A stretch of 64,000 bases of DNA from Acidimicrobiales bacterium (GTDB taxonomy: Bacteria > Actinomycetota > Acidimicrobiia > Acidimicrobiales > Aldehydirespiratoraceae), in the NCBI GenBank assembly GCA_029263175.1, contig JAJCXZ010000076.1:19855-83854 (forward strand). The letters are read 5' to 3'. The position numbers and the translations under genes are program-made. Under the pieces are notes generated by a model, which worked only from the letters and a program-made list of their open reading frames with translations, was not told the DNA's origin and made no database searches. Position 1 is the stretch's first letter. Every line of letters starts with the position of its first letter. Of this stretch, positions 62,784 to 64,000 are shown piece after piece.

Positions 62784-63713
62784 TCAGGACATTCTGAGAG
62801 AGGCAGGGTCTTCGGACCCTGCCTCTCTTCCGTTTTCGGCGAGAAGCCACGCATGTAGTGCTGCGGCACCCGGAGCCAGTGGCCGGTCCGCCCGGTTGAG
62901 GAGAGGGAACGAACTCCCGGTCTCCACCGCCGGCCCGACGGCGGCAAGGCTCCCATCGACGAGCAAGGCGTCGACGATGTGGCGCCAGCCGAGAGCAAGG
63001 CCGTTGCCGGACAGGGCGGCATGAAGGATCAGCGAGTAGTCGTTCGATCGAACCCCGGACAACGTCGGTGCCGTCTCGATCCCGAAGTTGGCGAACCAGC
63101 GAGTCCAGTCGTAGCGAGGCACATACCGCTCCTCGAGATGAAGGAGTGGTTGGTCGAGGAGGGCCGCCGGCCCGGCTGAACCGTCGATCGTCGATGCCAG
63201 CGTCGGCGCCGCAACGGGAATCAGTTCCTCGGCGCAGAAGTCGACCGAGTCGAGTCGGCGGTCTTCGATGGGTCCGAGCGGAATCCAGAGGTCGGCGTCG
63301 TCGCGCCCAACCGCGGCATCGGAGTCGGTGGTGATCACCCGTAGTTGTATGTCAGGGTGGGCGAGCTTGAACTCGGGAAGCCGGGGCGCCAACCAGTAGG
63401 TGGCAAGCGATGTGGAGACCGAGAGCGTGACCGGCCGTGTTTCCCCGGCCGTGCGGGCTTCCGCCACTGCCCGATCGAGCTCCCGAAACGATGCAGTGAG
63501 GCGAGCGATGAGCTCCTCTCCATCTGAGGTGGTGCGGATACCCAGGTGACTCCGGTCGAACACTTTGCGGCCGAGCCACGCTTCCACGCCGGCGACAGCA
63601 TGACTCACGGCGGGCTGTCCGATTCCCAGCCGTTGTGCTGCGGCGCTGAAGCTTCCGGATTCGGCGGCGACGGTGACGATTCGCAAGAGGCGATCGGATG
63701 GTTGTCCAGTCAT
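62784..63713 (-). CDS. LysR-family transcriptional regulator
   Basis: 309 residues. The N-terminal HTH is clear: LLRIVTVAAESGSFSAAAQRLGIGQPAVSHAVAGVEAWLG. The effector domain (about 92-295) includes STSLATYWLAPRLPEFKLAHPDIQLRV and GNGLALGWRHIVDALLVDG, resembling choline-sulfate/betaine-related LysR proteins. It sits between the betaine importer and a divergent gene at 63798 with a perfect dyad between, so it likely controls that gene and perhaps itself. No Shine-Dalgarno sequence is seen. Confidence 0.88.
   Translation of the reverse strand: MTGQPSDRLLRIVTVAAESGSFSAAAQRLGIGQPAVSHAVAGVEAWLGRKVFDRSHLGIRTTSDGEELIARLTASFRELDRAVAEARTAGETRPVTLSVSTSLATYWLAPRLPEFKLAHPDIQLRVITTDSDAAVGRDDADLWIPLGPIEDRRLDSVDFCAEELIPVAAPTLASTIDGSAGPAALLDQPLLHLEERYVPRYDWTRWFANFGIETAPTLSGVRSNDYSLILHAALSGNGLALGWRHIVDALLVDGSLAAVGPAVETGSSFPLLNRADRPLAPGAAALHAWLLAENGREAGSEDPASLRMS
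62798..62827. terminator. Strong UUCG hairpin terminator after proX
   Basis: GAGAGGCAGGGTC and GACCCTGCCTCTC are a perfect 13-bp stem closed by a TTCG loop, starting 42 nt after the proX stop and followed by TTCCGTTTT. It also lies inside the last codons of the convergent LysR gene (stop at 62784-62786), so it is coding on one strand and structural on the other. Confidence 0.8.
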
Positions 63714-63722
63714 TAGGAGACC

Positions 63723-63737
63723 ATTATCTCAGATAAT
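63723..63737. promoter_or_regulatory. LysR-type operator dyad
   Basis: ATTATCT and AGATAAT are perfect 7-bp arms around a single C. The dyad is AT-rich in GC-rich DNA, 10 bp upstream of the LysR start and 61 bp from the divergent start, and its T and A ends fit the T-N11-A rule for LysR boxes. Confidence 0.7.
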
Positions 63738-63797
63738 GCCATGATGAGTTGAACGGGGGATTTTCGCCGGCGGCCATGATCCCCATACTGGCGACAA

Positions 63798-64000
63798 ATG
63801 ACTGCTCCCACTCTCGGCGAACTGGTCGACCTCGACCGCTACCCGCTCCACGAGACCGGATCAGCGGGGTACCTCGCTGCCGTCGAGGCCGCCCGAGAAG
63901 GCCTCCGTTCGGTCGGCTGCGCAATCGTGAAGGATCTGGTCAAGCCGGATGCTGTAGCTCTGCTCAACGAGGAGATCTTCGCACGGAAGCACACCACTCA
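63798..64000 (+). CDS. N-terminus of a HalD/BesD-like Fe(II)/2-oxoglutarate enzyme (runs off the window)
   Basis: Only 67 residues are visible, starting MTAPTLGELVDLDRYPLHET. The order LDRYPLHETGSAGYLAAVEA, then AREGLRSVGCAIVKDL and AVALLNEEI, resembles the N-terminus of the HalD/BesD family of iron/2-oxoglutarate halogenases and hydroxylases. The metal-binding residues would lie beyond the window, so halogenase or hydroxylase cannot be decided. It is divergent from the LysR gene and next to the betaine importer. Confidence 0.5.
   Translation, partial: MTAPTLGELVDLDRYPLHETGSAGYLAAVEAAREGLRSVGCAIVKDLVKPDAVALLNEEIFARKHTT

Noticed and set aside
1..64000. Mobile elements, CRISPR arrays, tRNA or rRNA genes
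   Set aside because: I saw no transposase, integrase, regular spacer repeats or recognisable tRNA/rRNA sequence; a covariance-model scan would be needed to exclude a tRNA fully.

Overview
The window looks like chromosome of a high-GC, aerobic actinobacterium, most likely a marine Acidimicrobiia (Ilumatobacter-like) lineage. The reasons are a PdtaS-type sensor kinase, a DUF3107 protein, an Mrp of the actinobacterial kind, a class E-like sortase, a SARP/STAND regulator, a DUF5317 membrane protein, many GTG starts and tightly packed ATGA overlaps. I recognised no rRNA, tRNA, insertion sequence, prophage or CRISPR array. Taxonomy is inference from gene content only.

Layout. 1-9.3 kb: housekeeping and signalling genes: truncated PdtaS-like kinase, DUF3107, Mrp Fe-S/P-loop protein with a divergent SufR-like regulator, degenerate receiver protein, SixA-like phosphatase, Crp-family regulator, DUF3179 lipoprotein, an unrecognised protein and an M3 peptidase. 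9.3-18.3 kb: one long minus-strand operon carrying a complete cytochrome c maturation System I (ccmABCDEFGHI, including a 50-aa CcmD) that ends in a three-part redox protein (YceI-like, CXXCH haem, PHM-like copper monooxygenase). 18.4-24.8 kb: sortase, septum-formation-like lipoprotein, DUF5317, TetR, Nudix, TesB thioesterase, glyoxalase-like and small lipoprotein genes. 24.8-31 kb: transglycosylase, PLP decarboxylase, YcaQ-like DNA glycosylase, HAD and MFS genes. 31-34.2 kb: a MarR-thiolase-SDR-crotonase operon with a strong dyad at the MarR start. 34.3-40 kb: a 1641-aa SARP-pseudokinase-STAND-propeller regulator, divergent from a HExxH protein, with SARP-box-like repeats between them; then leuS.

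43-50 kb holds the most interesting operon: corrinoid protein, DUF1638 protein, 'virulence factor' domain protein, methyl-H4folate:corrinoid methyltransferase, 2Fe-2S/ASKHA corrinoid activator, non-pyrrolysine MttB-family methyltransferase and a beta-hydroxyacid-dehydrogenase-like enzyme. It looks like a complete cobalamin-dependent demethylation module. 50-53.8 kb: MFS, alpha/beta hydrolase, O-acetylhomoserine sulfhydrylase and a newly noticed 44-aa ORF. 55.4-62.8 kb: a glycine-betaine/proline-betaine ABC importer with two paralogous ProW permeases, each carrying about 430 extra residues of membrane domain, one ProV and one ProX. The window closes with a LysR gene and the start of a divergent gene resembling HalD/BesD Fe(II)/2-oxoglutarate enzymes.

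Working model (inference): betaine-like quaternary amines are imported by the 55-62 kb transporter and demethylated by the 43-49 kb corrinoid system, which passes the methyl group to tetrahydrofolate.
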